From assembly GCA_036265615.1 (NCBI GenBank), contig DATAOT010000057.1, forward strand, positions 1 through 5,579: 5,579 nucleotides of DNA, in the 5' to 3' direction. The DNA comes from DATAFF01 sp036265615. Lineage in GTDB: Bacteria; Pseudomonadota; Alphaproteobacteria; Rhizobiales; Aestuariivirgaceae. Position numbers and translations under genes: made by a program. Below the pieces are notes generated by a model. It was given only the letters and a program-made list of their open reading frames with translations. It was not told where the DNA came from and ran no database searches. Below are positions 3,232 to 5,579 of the stretch, one piece after another; the stretch's first letter is position 1; each line of letters starts with the position of its first letter.

Positions 3232-5579
3232 GTGCCAACATTCTCGCGCAGTCTCGAACAGGCCCTTCATCGCGCGCTCGCGCTCGCCAATGAGCGCAGC
3301 CACGAATATGCAACCCTCGAGCACCTCCTGCTGGCGCTCATGGACGACAAGGACGCGGCGGCAGTCATGCGCGCCTGCGGTGTCGACCTTGACGTCCTGC
3401 GGCGAAGTCTCGAGAACTACATAGACAACGAGCTCGCGAGCCTGGTGGTCGACAATGGCGACGATTCGAAGCCAACCGCCGGTTTCCAGCGCGTCATTCA
3501 GCGCGCCGTCATCCATGTCCAGTCCTCCGGCCGCGACGAGGTGACCGGCGCCAACGTGCTGGTCGCGATTTTTGCCGAGCGCGAGAGCCATGCCGCCTAC
3601 TTCCTGCAGGAGCAGGACATGACCCGCTACGACGCGGTCAACTTCATCTCTCATGGCATTGCCAAGCGGCCAGGCTCCTCCGAGACCCGCACCGTGCGCG
3701 GCGTCGAGCAGGATGACGGCGAGGACCGCGACGGGGATGGCGACGGCCGCAAGAAGCCCTCCGGCGATGCGCTCGAAGCCTACTGCATCAACCTCAACAA
3801 GAAGGCCAGCGACGGCCGGATCGACCCGCTGATCGGCCGCGATGCCGAGGTCAGGCGCACCATCCAGGTGCTGTGCCGGCGCCAGAAGAACAACCCGCTG
3901 TTCGTCGGCGACCCAGGCGTCGGCAAGACGGCCATCGTCGAGGGGCTGGCCCGAAAGATCATCGGCAGCGAGGTGCCCGAGGTCCTCAAGGACTGCACCA
4001 TATTCCAGCTCGACATGGGGGCGTTGCTTGCCGGCACGCGGTATCGCGGCGACTTCGAGGAGCGCCTCAAGGGGGTCATCAAGGAGATCGAGGCCTATCC
4101 CGGGGCCATCATGTTCATCGACGAGATCCACACCGTGATCGGCGCCGGCGCCACCAGCGGCGGTGCGATGGACGCTTCCAACCTGCTCAAGCCCTCGCTC
4201 GCCGGCGGCAATCTGCGCTGCATCGGCTCGACGACCTACAAGGAATACCGCCAGCATTTCGAGAAGGACCGCGCGCTGGTCCGGCGCTTCCAGAAGATCG
4301 ACGTCAACGAGCCCTCGGTGTCTGACGCGATAAAGATCCTCAAGGGCTTGAAGGAGTATTTCGAGAAATTCCACGGCGTCAGCTTCACCAATGCCGCGAT
4401 CAAATCGGCGGTCGAGCTGTCGGCCCGCTACATGCACGACCGCAAGCTGCCCGACAAGGCGATCGACGTCATCGACGAGTCCGGCGCTTCCCAGATGCTC
4501 CTGCCGGAGGCCCGCCGCCGCCGCGTGATCGGCGTCAAGGAAATCGAGGAGACTGTGGCCACCATGGCGCGGATCCCGCCCAAGACCGTGTCGCGCGACG
4601 ATGCCGAGATGCTGCGCAACCTCTCGGTCGAGCTGAAGCGGGTGGTGTTCGGCCAGGATCGGGCGATCGATGCCCTCGCCTCGGCGATCAAGCTGTCGCG
4701 AGCGGGCTTGCGAGAGCCCGAGAAGCCGATCGGCTGCTATCTGTTCTCAGGCCCGACCGGCGTCGGCAAGACCGAGGTTGCCAAGCGCCTCGCCGACATC
4801 ATGGGCATCCATATGCTCCGCTTCGACATGTCGGAATATATGGAGCGCCATTCGGTGTCGCGGCTGATCGGCGCCCCGCCCGGCTATGTCGGCTTCGACC
4901 AGGGCGGTCTTCTGACCGACGGCATTGACCAGCACCCCCATACCGTGCTGTTGCTCGACGAGATCGAGAAGGCTCATCCCGACCTGTTCAACATCCTCCT
5001 GCAGGTGATGGACCACGGCAAGCTGACCGATCACAATGGCAAGTCGGTCGACTTCCGCAATGTCATCCTGATCATGACGACCAATGCCGGGGCGCAGGAG
5101 CTTGCCGGTGCCGCCTATGGCTTCACCCGCACCAAGCGTGAAGGCGATGACCAGGAGGCGGTGAGCCGCACGTTCTCGCCCGAGTTCCGCAACCGGCTCG
5201 ACGCCATCGTCGGCTTCGCTCATCTGTCGCCCGAGATCGTGCGCCAGGTGGTGCAGAAATTCGTCCTCCAGCTCGAGGCCCAGCTGGCCGAGCGCCAGGT
5301 CAATATCGAGCTGTCGGACGCCGCCGCCGGTTGGCTCGTGCGGCAGGGTTATGACGAATCCATGGGGGCGCGCCCGATGGCGCGGATCATCCAGGAGAAC
5401 ATCAAGAAGCCGCTGGCCGACCAGGTTCTGTTCGGCAAGCTGCAGAATGGCGGCACGGCCCGGGTCCTGCTCGAGGTCGATGAGACGACCGGCAAGGAGA
5501 AGCTTGGATTCCGCTATCTGAGTCGCGACGAGGAGAAGGCCCTGCCGCGTCCGCCGGAGCGCAAGGCCTTGCCGCGGGC
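3232..5579 (+). CDS. clpA: ATP-dependent Clp protease ATP-binding subunit ClpA, 3' end cut by the window
   Basis: This is the AAA+ unfoldase of the ClpAP protease; it unfolds and translocates N-degron and other substrates into ClpP. My frame-1 translation gives 782 uninterrupted residues plus two bases, with no stop before the window edge. Order: Clp N-domain (about 1-145; FSRSLEQALHRAL, HEYATLEHLLLAL, QSSGRDEVTGANVLVAIF), an acidic linker (about 156-178), then D1 with Walker A GDPGVGKT (226-233), pore loop RYRG (270-273), Walker B FIDEIH (Asp297, Glu298) and an RRF arginine-finger region (351-353). D2 has Walker A GPTGVGKTE (507-515), pore loop GYVGF (551-555), Walker B LLLDEIEKAHP (Asp576, Glu577), TTNAG (616-620), PEFRNR (650-655) and sensor 2 GARPMARII (712-720). 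There is no long ClpB-type middle domain, which excludes ClpB. E. coli ClpA is 758 aa, so only a short extra tail (KALPR twice, 769-782) is incomplete. The ClpP-docking loop position reads YGF (629-631), not IGL. Confidence 0.97.
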   Translation, partial: MPTFSRSLEQALHRALALANERSHEYATLEHLLLALMDDKDAAAVMRACGVDLDVLRRSLENYIDNELASLVVDNGDDSKPTAGFQRVIQRAVIHVQSSGRDEVTGANVLVAIFAERESHAAYFLQEQDMTRYDAVNFISHGIAKRPGSSETRTVRGVEQDDGEDRDGDGDGRKKPSGDALEAYCINLNKKASDGRIDPLIGRDAEVRRTIQVLCRRQKNNPLFVGDPGVGKTAIVEGLARKIIGSEVPEVLKDCTIFQLDMGALLAGTRYRGDFEERLKGVIKEIEAYPGAIMFIDEIHTVIGAGATSGGAMDASNLLKPSLAGGNLRCIGSTTYKEYRQHFEKDRALVRRFQKIDVNEPSVSDAIKILKGLKEYFEKFHGVSFTNAAIKSAVELSARYMHDRKLPDKAIDVIDESGASQMLLPEARRRRVIGVKEIEETVATMARIPPKTVSRDDAEMLRNLSVELKRVVFGQDRAIDALASAIKLSRAGLREPEKPIGCYLFSGPTGVGKTEVAKRLADIMGIHMLRFDMSEYMERHSVSRLIGAPPGYVGFDQGGLLTDGIDQHPHTVLLLDEIEKAHPDLFNILLQVMDHGKLTDHNGKSVDFRNVILIMTTNAGAQELAGAAYGFTRTKREGDDQEAVSRTFSPEFRNRLDAIVGFAHLSPEIVRQVVQKFVLQLEAQLAERQVNIELSDAAAGWLVRQGYDESMGARPMARIIQENIKKPLADQVLFGKLQNGGTARVLLEVDETTGKEKLGFRYLSRDEEKALPRPPERKALPR

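Noticed and set aside
3196..4437. Long open frame on the minus strand (413 codons) opposite clpS/clpA
   Set aside because: It lies antisense to the conserved N-domain and D1 of ClpA, reads as Ala/Leu/Val/Asp-rich filler and shows no domain. It is a codon-bias shadow.
1..5579. A mobile, defence or other new multi-gene system
   Set aside because: All intact genes are conserved housekeeping or storage genes, codon use and GC look uniform, and there are no integrases, transposases, terminal repeats or arrays.

Overview
The window looks like ordinary core chromosome of a GC-rich alphaproteobacterium, most likely of the order Hyphomicrobiales (Rhizobiales). The evidence is a D,D-carboxypeptidase fused to a C-terminal SPOR domain, a small Phasin_2-type phasin, an alphaproteobacterial ClpS directly followed by ClpA, and intergenic ATGGCCGG-type palindromes. 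Genus is not resolved. No transposase, integrase, tRNA, rRNA, CRISPR array or phage gene is visible.

Layout. Positions 1-123 (+) hold the last 40 codons of a J-domain (DnaJ/Tim14-like) protein with its HPD motif. Positions 124-238 separate two convergent genes and carry two inverted REP-like hairpins. Positions 239-1984 (-) encode an exported peptidase S11 D-Ala-D-Ala carboxypeptidase with a long disordered linker and a SPOR domain. Positions 1985-2359 are the divergent intergenic region. Its left ~270 bp hold nothing recognisable apart from the ribosome-binding site of the carboxypeptidase gene. Its right end holds a sigma70-like promoter with two near-identical TGCA-N-TGCA palindromes 31 bp apart, probably a PHA-responsive operator. 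Positions 2360-2710 (+) encode the phasin, closed by a strong intrinsic terminator at 2738-2769. A separate TATAAT-type element at 2842-2851 probably starts the clpS-clpA unit: clpS at 2875-3222 and clpA from 3232 to the end of the window, where it is cut off near its natural end.

How the genes work together. ClpS and ClpA form the N-degron branch of Clp proteolysis: ClpS delivers substrates to the ClpA unfoldase, which feeds ClpP (not in the window). The phasin coats polyhydroxyalkanoate granules and appears to be a separate transcription unit. The carboxypeptidase trims peptidoglycan stem peptides in the periplasm and is probably directed to the septum by its SPOR domain. The J-domain protein is a co-chaperone.

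I found no convincing new multi-gene system. The points most worth checking are regulatory or structural: the paired palindromes over the phasin promoter, the inverted REP-like pair, the same-frame clpS-UAG-clpA junction, and the YGF sequence where E. coli ClpA has its IGL ClpP-docking loop.
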